60,000 nt of DNA from Cristatella mucedo. Lineage: Eukaryota; Bryozoa; Phylactolaemata; Cristatellidae. This document shows, piece after piece, positions 11,201 to 25,300 of this stretch; position 1 is the stretch's first letter, and each line of letters starts with the position of its first letter. Below the pieces are notes generated by a model. It was not told the origin of the DNA. It ran no database searches and saw only the letters and a list, made by a program, of their open reading frames with translations. Both the position numbers and the translations under genes were made by a program. The stretch lies in NCBI GenBank assembly GCA_009760855.2, contig WPIO01000021.1:2432501-2492500 (forward strand). The letters run 5' to 3'.

Positions 11201-14200
11201 AATTTCCTGTGATTGAGCTTGTGCATTCTTATGATATGGCCTCCAATGGCCTTGGTCTGCCAGCCTCCCTGAATGTTTGAACTCTGATTCAGCTGCTATT
11301 TCCGAAATAGGCATAGTGTAACTATGGTTTTTATTCCACATTATAGAAAACAGTGTTCCTGATTTGCACAAAGCTTATTGTAGAAATGGCAGCTGTAGGG
11401 CAGTTGAAATATTTAGAGCTGCCTTTTGGGCCGAGCCATCGCAGGCCATTGTGCTAGAATGTATCTTCGCAATCGAATGAAATTTGATATATAATCTGGA
11501 ACACCGGTCTCTATAATTTGGAATGAAAACCACAGTTTTCCAAAGCTTTTTGTGGAAATGGCAGCTGTATTGCACTTCGAATATTTGTGAATGCTGGCTG
11601 GCCCCATCCATTGGATGTGTATGTATGAACCGTCTGTATTTATGAATGTGAATATGCTTAAAGCATATAGACTCAAAGTGTGTGTACGCCCACTAGCGCT
11701 TGTCTGCAGGTGTGTGTGCATGTCTGCCATATGCTATGTCCACGCCTAAGCGAATCTTTGGGGCTTGTGCCCATATGGATCGCTTTCACTCAGTCAGTGC
11801 TTGCCGTTTGAGGCTACTAAGGGTTAGAGTGTATGTAGTTGTGGAAACATGTTGTTTATCAAGCATGATACCACTCAACATTCGACCGTGTTTCCTTTGC
11901 AGCAAATGTAAAGCGCCTAGAAAAAGATTGAGTTCTCTGAGGGCGTTTTATTAAGTGCATTATTATCACTATTAACACTGTGTTGCATCTTCGTGGCACC
12001 TGTGCTGCATCATAGCCTTCTTAAGTACATTAAGCTACTAGCCATTTGACTATTATGATTCGAGGGAGGGCTGATGTAGCACCAAAGAGTATCTTTAAAG
12101 CCATTCTACACTTCTTCACTGCAATGATTAGCTCCACCACGAACTTTTACGCTAATAAGTTGCTGAACTCTCACAGGATAACTACCCAAGCGATTCAGTG
12201 CATTCGGTTACTATTAGGACTAGCATGGCAGCAGATTGCTAGTGACATGGCTTGGTGAGCAGTTGCCTTGCTTCTCATATTGTGCCCCTCGACTGAAAAA
12301 GTCAGCTGTTGCTGGGTTGTAGGATTGCCTCTCTCTTTAAGCCGTCTAAGCCGCCTCACGACTACTCATTCTACCGCCACCTCTATCCTCAGATCATAGA
12401 GGACATTGAGGTAAGTGCGACGGCTGCTGCAGCTGCTTAACTTTTTACTTTATTGCATTGACTTGGTGTACCTGTGCCAGAAACAGCAAGTCCATCTCTC
12501 CCCTCTTTAGTTTCCGTTGGCTTGTTTAGGCAGATTTAGGCAGTTTAGCCGAACCAGATCCTTATTGAGAGGTGCCATTCCTCTGTCGTAGTTTGGCCCA
12601 GGAGTCAAGGTGCTGGCCTTCGACGACCGAGGTCGTCTTCTAGAGCCCTACTGCATATGTGAAGTGCCTGGGTAGGGATTTTATTTTCTTAGGGCACTGC
12701 ACCAATGAATTAAAAAGAAAACGTTTTGGTTCTGCAGAGCCTGGAGAATGCCACCACTTGTCTGATATGACATATAGTATGTGATAACGATGGCACTGCT
12801 AATCGTATTGTTTGAACGAATCGATCTTTGATAGCTGGTCAACAGTTATTGTTTGTTTTGGGAAGCATCCACCCCTCACTTGGTCAGGCAGACTGGTCCT
12901 GAGATTTGACAAAAGCCCAATTACATCCCACCGATTGGCACCTGACAATTAACGACCTCCACTTCTTGCCTCTGCTTCGGTGGCAAATGTACAGATATAG
13001 CCATAAATGTCCAGAAAATGAACATGCCTGTTAGCATTGTTGTGTTATGACTGTTATTATGTTAACAGCCAGACTGCTAAGTTTCCTGTCAGTCTTTCAT
13101 CTGAATAAATTATCAAGTTACTCATTCAAACCTCCTAATGTTCAGCTCCATAAAAATTTCCAAAATTCAGGCGTGGATACAGTTTAGACGAGGGTAAAAA
13201 TGATGATAAGGCTAATTTACTTGTATAGCACCCCTGCGACCCTATTCTCTTTCTTGCTGTTTTACATATGCTGTAAAGGAAGCAGGATCTAGTGTTTATT
13301 GGTGAAATGCACTACATCAGCATACATTATATGATTAGTGGTAACATACTAAGTGTCAACATACAAATATGGTTAGTGGTAGCCTGCACAATGTCAGCAC
13401 ACAGAAGCCCACGAAGGACAAGTCACAATGACTCAGCAAATGCTGTAAGTAACAGATGATTTTAGCTTTGTTCTAAATGTTGCCAAGTCAGGGGATGTCG
13501 TGATGTCAGTCGGGAGTTAGTCCTTGGCTGGGAGCATACAAATTACAGGCACCATCTCCAAAGGATTTCAGATTCGTTCGAGGCTAATGATCTGAGTCAC
13601 AAGAGCAGTAGTATAATGCCTAGCCTGGTTGGGTCTTAGTTCTGATAGGAAGGCTAGAGCCAGTAAAAAAGGTATCTCAAAGTAAGTGACACAACCTTGA
13701 AGTTGATAAGCTATTCGACCGGGAGCCAGTCAGTGCAAGTCGCAAGTGGCCAACCATGGTGTTCACGAGAGACTGCCTTCCTCAAGAGGTTTTTATCAAC
13801 TGTAAAGTGCCTGATTGCTCAGGCCAGCAGGCCTTCGAGCAGTGAAATACAGAAGTTGAGGCTGGATGTCACTAATGCATGGACCAATTGGGCTGTGGTA
13901 ACCATGTCTAAGCAGGCCTGGATTTTGGCAGTATTACCTAGCTGAAAATAGGCTCTGTGGAGCTGATGTGGTCGTCTAGTGAAGGTCACTTGAGAACAGG
14001 ACGCCTAGATTTCGAGCAGATCCAAAAGGGGGTATGCTGGCAGAGCCGATTTTGAGTATCAAGGGATCAAGCTTTCCAATTTCTGATTTGCTCTTATTTT
14101 GCCCATAAATAGTAAGTTGGTTGTATCATCATTCAATTTAAGAAAGTTTGCTGCCACCCATATGCGGATGTCATCAGCACATTGCAGCAAGATAGTTGAG

Positions 14201-14317
14201 AGAATTCGACATGCTGGAAGGCTGGGTGAGATCAAAGCAAAGGTAAAACAGTGCCATATGTGTAGAACTGAAAGCCTGTATTATGCTTGGCAATCACATG
14301 AGAGGGAGAGAGAGAGA

Positions 14318-14412
<95 letters not shown>

Positions 14413-17400
14413 TTTAAATTATGAAAAGAAATAGGTCTAGTACAGACTCCTTAGGTACTCTATACTGTAGTTATTCCTCGAACGACCTTCGTACATTCTT
14501 ATCTCAGTGCTCTGGAGTTTCGCACTGTGATAGACCTGAGCCGACCAGATGAGAAGTGCTCGTGAAGGTCATGGTAATCAATAGTATCAAAAGCTGCCGA
14601 AAAATCAGCTTTCCTGAGCAGATCGTTATACATGCAAAACAATGCTGACTCTTTAGTGATTTGTGCCAAAATCAGACTAGAATTTGCTAGGTTCGAAGTT
14701 TCAATGAATTGGTCGAGTTTGTCTGCTGCTACTCGATTTAGTGTCTTAAGATATCCACGGCAGTAGGGAGACTGGGCGAAAGTCGCTCAACTTCTCTTGG
14801 TCCAGTATTGCTCTCCTTATTGGTGGTCTAGCATCATTCTGTTTAAAGGGTACTGGGCAAAACCCAAGGCTTAGGACCCATATATTATGTTCGTTTTGTA
14901 AGGTAGCAGCAGATCTATGCATAGTAGAAATATGTTATTGGGAATACAGTCTAGAAATGGATTAATTTCTTTGATGTTGCTCTACAAATGTATTATTATT
15001 TTTGGTTATTATTATGAGATGGGTATGATATGGAGATGAATTCAGGATGATATTACTGCTAGCAGCCTTGAAATCAAGACATTTAGGTGAAGCATGGGAT
15101 TTAGTGAGAGGAAACCTGTGTGGATGTTACTGAGGGTGAGGAGTTTAATGAGGATGCTGGTCGCTTAATGGTGGACTCTCTGATCTTGTCTACTTGTTGA
15201 CAAAGAAGCCAGAAAAGCCATCTGCTAGATCATCATAAAGGAGCTAACCTAGGAGCAGTTAAGGAGATGGTTGATGGTTGGTATCAGCATTTTTGGATTG
15301 TGCGTTTGTGATTCAGCAATATTTTTGTAGAAGCTTGGCTTGGCCCTTGCTGGGATGGATTGGTATGATCTACAATAGTCATCATATGCCTGTCGATAGA
15401 CAGACCAGATCTTTTGAAGGATTCAATAGCCAAACTGATCCCCACTTTTTTGGCATAATGTCTAGACTTCTGTAACTCACTTCTTTCTGGTCTTTCTGCC
15501 TGTGCAGTAGGATCCCTTCTTCTGATGCATAACTTTTGTGGCTAGGCTTGTCTGTCGTCAACGTTGCAACTACTGCATTATACCACATTTCACCACCCTC
15601 TACCGGATCCCAGTCACAGAGACTATTGACTTTTAAGTTTCTGTAGCTCACAGCTTAGGTCCCTCCATCGTCTTGCTCTGGCCAACCACCGTGAATTAGT
15701 TTCTCTCCTCAAGCATCCTGTCGTATTGCCTTTGCCTCCCCCGAACTGATCTCCTTGTGGCCCTAGTTTCATTATATACATTGGTAGACCACGTCTTCAC
15801 GTCAGTTCATGTGTTCCCAAAACTTGAATTTCACTCCCAATTCAAGCCGTTGAATGCCTTGACTTGTCGACAACTATAAAGAAGCTAACAGCCCTCTAAA
15901 CTGTTTCTAGTAGCAATTGCTCCACCATGTCGACGGTCCTTTGTTTAGTTGTGAGTTCTGAAATTGTGAGCTTGATCCCTATTTAATTAGCAGGCATTCT
16001 TTCCAGCATACGTAGAGCAGCACATTGATAGGGTTCTCTCAGGGTGCTATATAGCAAATGTTTTATCGTCATTATAATAGTGTCGTGATATTAATAAAGT
16101 CTGTGCTTGGCTCCTGATGTGCACTTTCTAGTTGTGGTCTGCTGCCAGAGGAAGTTACCTTATGCTAGCTGTGGTAAAATGGTATTCAAACGAGTGCAAC
16201 CCCAACCTGGGCCAGTCATATTTTTGTTGAAGGTGCTGATGATGGTGGGGATGATGCTGATGTTGATGGTGACTTTGTTTTTGCTTAGGTCACTAGGCTG
16301 TCTAAATAGGCCAAGGGCAAAGTGCTATGACAGCTAGCATGAGCACAGTGGATGGCTTGCTGCTCGGCCTGGTTGGTTTCTCTTTTACTGAGAGCTGGCT
16401 GACTCCTTCAGTGGCAGAATGAGACCTACAGACTTTCGGAAGCACCCCTCTTTGCTGCTGTTAAGTACGCAGTGGTGCTACATCCCTTTGTTGGTGACAT
16501 GCGAAAGAAATTTGTCCAATTTGAGACTGTGAGCTATCCGACTGTGGGCTTACCCGACTTTGGGCTGTTCTACTGGGATGTACCTCAAGTTCAGCCTATT
16601 CTGAACCGTCGGCCTACCAAGCAGCAGAGTTATAGTCGGGAAAGCAGCATATAGGTGCACCCAGCAATTTGTGGCGGGTAGTTGAACTTTTACATTGACT
16701 CGTTTTAATCGCTGCGGGTAGGCAATCCACTCTATGAGCCCATGAGAGGTTAGGGCAGAGCTCGCTGCCACCGAGTCCTAGTCAATCGATGAACTGTAAT
16801 GGGCTGCTCTGTAGAAGTCAGCAGCACTAGAATCTCGCTGCCGGATGTTCTCTACTGGACTCTCTACTAGGAATGCAGGCTAGCCTGCCTCAGCCGTGCT
16901 TGCTTCACAGAAGCGCAGGTTCAACTCTCGAAATGGACCAAGTGAACCCCTCATCTTAGGAAATCTCAGTGAATCCCCCCAAGTCTTTCGTCAGTCTAAT
17001 TTCTTTTTTTTTTCGCACTCTACTTTCAGGCGTTGGCTTAGCATATTTTTCTGGCTGAGTATTTTGTTGTAATGCTGATTGCAGCGCATCGAGACGAACT
17101 GGCGAACGGGTAACCATAAGCTGCAGCAAATCACATGCCGTAGCGAAACCAGCAAAGGTGTCTACTGCCTCCAGTATGACGACAACAAGATTGTCAGTGG
17201 TCTCCGTGACAACACGATCAAGGTAACTGCCAAGGACATCTCAGTGTAAACTTGCCTTTGATTAACCGTGATGCTACTTCTCATACCTTATCTTACGACC
17301 TACATTGGCAGTAGTTAACTAATCTGGAGTGGATCGCTGGTCTGCACGGTACTGAATCTCAAAATTCGAAGAACCTTGATACTTATGCTTTTCATAACAG

Positions 17401-20400
17401 CATGTATCCTTACTACTTCTGCCTAATCCGGCAGGACCTGATTAGCATAATGTGCAATGTCGTCAATAGTCTATACCTACTAGTAGGCCTTCTTCAGCAG
17501 GTCTGTAAGAACCTTCCTTCATTCTGCTTCCAAGCTATCAACAGCTCTGCTAATAAACCTTGGAACCTTAAGTTTAAAGTGCTGTTTAACACTCGTGGTA
17601 CTAGCTCACTTGCCATACCTCAGCATGATGTGAAAAGTTAATCTTCGACCGTTGCTAAAGTTCCGTTCAAATTCATAGGGGCAGGGTATGCCTGTTCGGC
17701 TATATGCCACCTAGCATGCATGCCTCGTAATCAGCGTCATTTTAAACCAGCAGTAAATGAACCATCTACCTAGACATGAAGGTGAAGTCGGCCTTCTAAT
17801 GCTAAACATACTCCATGGAGCCCCACTAATTGTAGTCGGCCGTCAGCTGGCATTGGCCAGCCTCAAACTCTTCCTGTTAAATGTCAGCTCACTAAAACCT
17901 AGTGGGTTACTGATCCCCACTCAGGCTTTTCAGAGAAAGCAAGATGTATTTGTGCTGACCGAGACATGAATAATGCCATGCTCTGGTGACCGTATCTGAG
18001 ACCACCCGCAGGTTCTCATTCATTCATTGCTATAATTATTGTAATAATAATAATTATTATTATTATAACAACCACGAAATGCCAGCGCTTTTAAGATTCG
18101 GCAGCCTGTCTCGTTGCCTTGACCGGTCTGCTGTAGACCGGCAGTGGTCAGCGAGGTGAAAGTCGATTGACCTGCTGTTTCAGGTGTGGGACCGGAAGAC
18201 ACTGGAGCTTACACAGACATTGATCGGTCACACTGGTTCGGTGTTGTGTCTACAATACGATAATAATGTTATAGTGTCCGGCTCCAGTGATTCCACCGTC
18301 CGGTAAGGACCCAAAGCTTCGAGGCACTTGCAGCTATTTTCTCTGTCAGGGATTAACGTTCCTTCATGTTGCCAGTCGAACTGGTGGCCATAGCGGCTGA
18401 GTGCAGTCCTTGTCATGATCGGCTGTGTCGTCTTGTGCTCTACCTTAGAACCTCACTATAGAAAAGCACTAATTTCACCACTAAATCAGAGGCACGCTTG
18501 TGAAGAAGTTTTTGTGTAAAGTTAAGAGCACTCCTTTGCTGCCCCGGTGCATTTGTTTAGTGCTGATTAATTTTGGTTATACTTAGGTTTGCTTTGCGAT
18601 TTGCGTGGCATCCCGTATGCTATATTTTCTTGAATCAATCCTCGTTCGTGGTGGTTCACTTATTGCCTTGCTTGTAGAGAGGGGTGAAAGGCGCCAGCAG
18701 TCGTTACAGTCGGTGTTATTTTAGTTTGTTAAGGAAGGAAGTTAAACTTGTATTGACGTGGGCATCTAGGGGCAGCGCTGACATGCTGGCTAACTTACAG
18801 AGCTAGGCGAATGATAATGTCATCTCCACTGGGCCTGTCTTGGCTAGCTGAGTATGGTGGCAGCCGGCTTCAGGGTGTATCCATGTAGTGAGCCACAGTG
18901 CGTAGAAACTATCTCTGTGTGCTGTTCCGTCCGATATGCTTGCTCGTACGTTTAAGGTAACGATTTGCCAAGACATTTTATTCGGTCTGTTTTCTGTGAA
19001 GATGGCAGGAGTTGTAGACACTAATCATGTGCATGTTTGCCTACCCTACATCCATGGCACCCTTCTGCCTGTCATTCTGCATACCAACTTGAACTGAATT
19101 GGTGTTCGGTTACCTGTTAATGCATTGTCTGTCATTTGCTCGTGTTGACCAGTCAAACCACTCACAGTAATATCACTATATGCTCATTCTCTTCACCTTC
19201 CTCCGGTGCTGCCACCAACCTGAATTCCTATTTCAGTTAGCCTGAATTCGTATAACAGCTCGCCTTTCTAAAATTTCCTGAACCAGCAACAGGACGTGCT
19301 TGATGCTGGGGCTGGTCGTGCATGAGAGCAGGCCTTATCTTGTCTGAATCAAGCAAGCATGCACCCACGACCATCATACCCGACTGGATAGCGTTCTGAA
19401 CGACCCTTGATATTTCAACCGGCTAGAGCTTTTGATATGACCAATCAGACGGTGCTAGTAAACATGCTTCAGCTGTCATTCCTAGATGGCTTTGCAACAT
19501 GCACCACCACCTAGCATTTCGTTGCACCCCTGCAGTAGCCCATGGCAGTGTCGGTGCATATTTAACTAGCTCCTTAGTTCTGTCTCGGCTTGATTATTGT
19601 AATTCCCTTTTGGCTGGGCTACCAAAAAAGGCAACTAGGCCACTGCAAATGGCTATGAATATGGCTGGAAGGCTAGTTTTCAAGTCCCAGGGGTTGTATC
19701 GCGTGTCTCCTTTACTTAAAGAGCTTGGGTGGCTTCCGGTTGATCAACGGGAGACAGAAAAGTTCTTGCGCTGACCCACAAGGCCCGCCACGGCTTGGCT
19801 CCTCCATACCTAGCTGAGCTGTTGCACCAATTTCAGCCTCCTCGTGCCATCAGGTCCTGCATGGACAATACATTAGCTGTTCCATTACTCCACCTAAAGA
19901 CAGTTGGCGACAGAAGCTTTAGCTCTGCAGGTCCTAGATTGTGGAACTCGCTTCCATGATTCCTTCGCAACGACAACTACTCTCCTGCTGCCGACTATGG
20001 CACATTCTTTTCAGCGGTCCTGAGCTGCTACTTCCATGCTACTCACTACCTCAACTGCTCTCCTGACTCTGCTACGCTTCCTGCTTTCTCTTTGTTGAGT
20101 GAGATGAAGTATGTTGGCTACCGAATGTGTACCGAAAGCCGAGTAGGCTGTGAGTGTGCTCCACAAAACTCTCCTTCATAACAGCCACATAGTCTTATGG
20201 CTTTGTGGAGTTACAGACTGAGATACATGACATTATGGGCAATATGATGGTCTACCGATCACGTATGTCAGGCTGCCTCCTCCGACCTCACCTAGGAATG
20301 CATTTGCTTCATGCTGCTCATCTCTTAGTGGCTAATGCTACCTGTTGCAGAGCATAAGGGCTTACCCCTTCAATTTACAAGGAAATACTATGGTGTCAAG

Positions 20401-22320
20401 CTTTCTGGGCATGTGTGCGTTTTACCAGGCTCTAAAGTAATTTTGTACATATTGGTAGCCTGCCTGCATCCTTTTAGTGTCTGCCAGTAGCACAAGTTCA
20501 GTCAACTTATAGGCATGTTGGCTGCCTTTGCTTTTGTTACAGGATCCCTTGCCATGCAGGAATGTCGTTTTTGTGCTACTGTCGTCCCTTGTGCACTTCC
20601 TTATCAGCTTTGCCTTTATCTGTTTGCTGGTTCATTGCCCCTCTTCATTATTTGGCTCTGGTTCTCACTTTCTTTTTTCTTTGTTGGGAGATATGGCGGT
20701 GGTAGGCTGGTGATTGCACACCTTGAGCCCTGTTTAAGCATCGAGTACACAATCGTAAGCTCTGCATGATAACTAATGGCTTAGTCCTCTTAGTGAAATC
20801 GCAGGCGAATACACAAGTTTAAAAACACACGTACACGGGAGCATGCTTGCTGATCACTTTGCAAACCTGTCAATGCTGTCGTGTGACTTCCTAAATAAAT
20901 AGCTTTGCTGACTGTCATAGAGGAAGCTAGAATTGAAGGGAAGTATTGCTTACGTTCTAGTGTTGGTGACTTAGGACTTGATTATATTTTTAAAGATCAC
21001 TTGTGTCGTCACCAATATTGGTGCATTTAATATTGCTGAGATCCGCCATTGGTTCCTTGGGGCTGTGGAGTGAAAGACGACTAAGCCTTTGTGTTCGACT
21101 AGTAGGTGTAGAAATAAATCTATGTATTGGTGACTCAAAGGCCTTTGCAGCAGCCGTCTGGTATTCATCGTATACCTATTTGCAAACAATGTATTGGTTG
21201 ATCATTCATGCCCATCGTGCAACATTGATCTGCAAAGCCAACTTGCTTTGTGCTTAAATGCGCAGTGAAGACTGCAGGTTTTGTTTTTAGTGTCTGGGAC
21301 GTGAATACTGGTGAAATGGTGAACACACTCATTCATCACTGCGAGGCAGTATTGCACCTGAAATTTCAGGATGGAGTCATGGTTACCTGTTCAAAGGTAC
21401 ACTTTGCTGCTGTAACATCAGTTAGGGAGACAGTGGGAAGGAACCATGTGCGATTAACGTGCTACTGTGGTTGCTAAGCTGCACATATTCTTGTTTTATG
21501 CTGGTCTTTTGTCGGTGCATTTATGGTGTCTGCTCGGGAGTTGTGAGGATTTCGAGTGTTCCCAGAGTGCAATCATGCTGCATGCTCTGCACTGGTGACC
21601 TTTTTCCTGACCTGATGCCTTTGGCTCTCGTGTCGTTGCAAAGGATCGCTCGATTGCCGTGTGGGACATGACTTCGTCAACCGACATCAACTTGCGTCGC
21701 GTGCTGGTCGGCCATCGTGCAGCAGTTAACGTTGTTGACTTCGATGATAAGTATGTGGTGTCTGCCTCTGGAGACCGTACGATCAAAGTGTGGAACTCGG
21801 CTACCTGCGAATTCGTCCGAACGCTGAATGGCCACAAGCGAGGAATTGCTTGCCTGCAGTACCGTGGCAGTCTCGTGGTCAGCGGCAGCTCGGACAACAC
21901 GATCAGGTGGGCAAACAGTAGCTTGCCTGAAATCACCTCTCCCAACAGCTGGTGCAAGTGCTCCCATAACAAGACTTGTGATTTGTGCAACAATGAGTTT
22001 TGTTAACAATCGTGATGTGGACAATTGTAATCCAATATATGCCAGCCTTGTACTGAGCAAGGTCAGCAGCACCAAGCCGGCTAGCCTGAATGAACCTATG
22101 AAGCTTGTCCCTGTGAAGGCTGGGCCAGCCGTGCCACCATCCTTGTCAGCCTCGAATTTTTGTGTTCGACCAGTCCTTTTCTAATCGAATGCAGCAGCCA
22201 TCTTCACCCTTGTTTTTTAAGCTGCCCTGCCTGCTGCTGCTCTCTTTACCCTGCTTTTCTATCGAGAGCCAGCCTGTGCCCAGGTCGCATCACATGCACC
22301 TGACTTAGTTGTTCGACAAG

Positions 22321-22376
<56 letters not shown>

Positions 22377-25300
22377 TCTCCATAAGCTGCATTAACACGG
22401 CAGCCTTTTCTTCTAAATCCGCACATATTGTGGACCGATTTTCCATAGATTGGGGGTACTGCATCACCATAGGTCACTACATTTTCTGGGAGGTCTGAAG
22501 ATTCTCATGAAGGATTGCCTGTTTCTACTTTTTGGCTCCTTGTGGGTTCAGCCGACCGACCAAACCTCCGGGGCTCGTCACATACACTCACACTGCCAAA
22601 ATATAAATGGCTGACGTTATATTGAGGCAAGTCCTTGAACTTGGAATGCTTATGCATTGTAGCCAAGGCTTAAGCTTTTTCTGCATAGAAAACTCTGTGC
22701 ATCTGTTTATCAAATCCACTAGCTAACCTGTAATGCTGCACATTACTTAGCACTATACACACGCACACTGGTAGTGGTGCCCATTACTTAGTACTGCTCA
22801 CTTTCCCGGAAAAAGCTTTTTTTTAATGCTTATCTTTTTTTTATTTATATTCTACTCATAATACTCAACAATGCAGCGAACTCAACGTCTGGGGTTGATG
22901 GCTTGGCATCTTTCCAGGAAAGCCCCCTTTCATACCGACGTCTTGGATTAGAGCACGGTCTGTAATCAAGGACTAAGTCAGCCATCGGATCTGTCGTGTA
23001 AAATGTCCCAACTAGGTGGAAAGTCGGCATTGGTCAGGAAGAAATGCTGCTGTGTGTATGCAGCTATAGCAAGCCCCCTTTGACCTTTGCTGTGCAGGTG
23101 TCAGCCTTAATCTGTTTGCCATTCCCAAGCAGGTTTATCTGTATGACTATATTTAAGCGCTCGTGGTTTTGTTAGGTAAACATCTAGTCAGTAACTGCTA
23201 GAAGCTTCTTTTTTTTAGTTAGCGCTTGTGCACTGCTTTAACTGCTGGGTAGCTGTCCTCAAAAAGCTGTACCTGTTACTTACTTGAAGCACATTAGAGA
23301 CCTGCCTTCAGTTTTATGCTCTCAATGAAAGGAACTTGCTCCTGACTGACGACTCTGCATGCCTTGACTTTAATAATAATTATAAAAATAATGCACTTGA
23401 TAAAGCGCCCTCAGAGAACTCAATCTCTTTCTATGCGCTTTACATTTGCTGCAAAGGGAAACGCAATTGAATGGTGAGTAATATCATGCTTGATAAACAA
23501 ACAACATGAATAACATGGTTGGGGGTGACATGCTCAGGGTCAGCATGCAAATGTGGTTAGTGGCAGCATGCACAGTGCCAGCACGCATAAGCCCATGAAG
23601 GACGAATCACAGGGACCCACTAAATGCTTTTCTAAATAGGCATGTTTTTAGGTTCCTTTTAAATGTGGTCAGGTCAGGGGATGTTCTGACGCAGGTCGAG
23701 AGGGAGTTCCAGGCTTTGGGAGCATACGAACTAAATGCAAGGATTTGAGATTTGTACGAGGTATTGGTAAACTGTTGGATTCCGAAAAGCAGGTGGTATG
23801 ATGCTTGGCCTGATGGGGGAGTAGATCTGAGAGAAAGGCTGGAGCCAAAGAATGAAGTGACCTATCTCGCCTGGGCATCACTGGCACTGCTCTGCAGTGG
23901 TTCAGGTCCTATCTCAGTGGGAGACTCCAGAGTATTGACGTGAATGGACAAAGATCATCTGAAGTACCTCTGAAATATGGTGTAACTCAAGGCTCCGTGC
24001 TATGTCCGGTTCTTTCACGGTTTATACTCTCCCTCTTGCTGATGTGATTGCCAAGCACAATCTATGCTTTCACTTCTATGTGGATGACACTCGGTTGTAC
24101 CATTGCTTTGATCCCTCCCTGCCTTCGAGCACCTCGATTTCTCTTAACTCACTTGCTGCATATATTGATGCCATCAGCGCATGGATGGCAGCAAATTTTC
24201 TATAACTAAACGATGGTAAAACTAACTTACTAATTATGGGCAAACCCAGTGTGATTCATAAATTGGAAAGGCTGATGCTCAAAATTGGCTCTGCCAGCAT
24301 ATCTCCAGTTGAATCAGCTCGAAATCTAGGAGTCATATTCCAAAGCGACCTCTCGTTAGACGACCATATCAGCTCCACAGTCAAATCTGCCTATTTTCAG
24401 CTTCACAATATTGCTAAAATTCGGGCTTGTTTAGATAAGGATACCACGTCTAAGTTGGTCCATGCATTCGTGACATCTCGTCTCGACTTCTGCAACTCAC
24501 TGCTTACTGGCCTACCAGCATGTGCGATCAGGCGATTGCAGCTGGTGCAAAACTCCGCAGCTAGACTTGTCTGCCGTGAGAGTCGCAGTTGCCACATTAC
24601 TCCACTTCTCGCCGACCTGCACTGGCTACCAGTCAAGCAACGGATTGACTTCAAGGTTTTGTCGCTCACTTTTAGGTCCCTTCATTCTATGGCTCCAGCC
24701 TATCTCTCCGACATACTCCCCCATCAGGCCAAGCATTGTACCACCTGCTTTTCGGAATCCAACAGTCTAGAAATACCTCGTACAAACCTCAAATCCTTTG
24801 GAGACCGTGCATCCAGTTCGTATGCTCCCAAAGCCTGGAACTCCCTCTCGACCTGCGTCAGAACATCCCCTGACCTGACCACATTTAAAAGGAACCTAAA
24901 AACATCTATTTAGGACAGCATTTAGTGGGTCCCTGTGATTCTTCCTTCACGTGCTTATGAGTGCTGACACTGTGCATGCTGCCACTAACCACATTTGCAT
25001 GCTGACCCTGCGCATGTCACCCCTAACCACGTCATTCATTTTGTATTTTTTTTCAAGCATGATTTTACTTACCATTTAATTGCATTTCTCTTTGCAGCAA
25101 ATGTAAAGCGCCTTGAAAGAGATTAAGTTCTCTGAGGGCGCTTTATCAAGTACATTAATATTAATATTATTATTGTTATTATTACCTAAAAGTGAGAGAC
25201 AAAACCTTGAAGTTGATCTATTGCTTGACTGGTAGCCAGTACTGGTCGGCAAGAAGTGGTGTAATGTGGCAACTGCGATGCTTACGACAGACAAGCCTAG

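Larger units (their letters stand above)
9023..12322 (+). other. Beta-TrCP intron between exons 3 and 4
   Basis: About 3.3 kb. It holds the palindromic repeat cluster (10945-11570) and a family-1 LINE tail (11850-11975). The remainder is unassigned. Confidence 0.9.
12411..17084 (+). other. Beta-TrCP intron between exons 4 and 5
   Basis: About 4.7 kb, dominated by an antisense LINE (13200-15850). It also contains a SINE (12588-12712), a GA microsatellite and a SINE-like tail near 16030-16085. Confidence 0.9.

Noticed and set aside
14099-14434. 111-codon frame ending in Arg-Glu repeats
   Set aside because: It is antisense LINE sequence running into a GA microsatellite.
21496-22075. Minus-strand frames of 165 and 132 codons
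   Set aside because: They are antisense shadows of beta-TrCP exon 8.
23371-25183. Twin-priming 5' inversion of one LINE
   Set aside because: The antisense part duplicates the 3' tail also present in the sense part, and continues on the other side after a target duplication; nested insertion explains it better.
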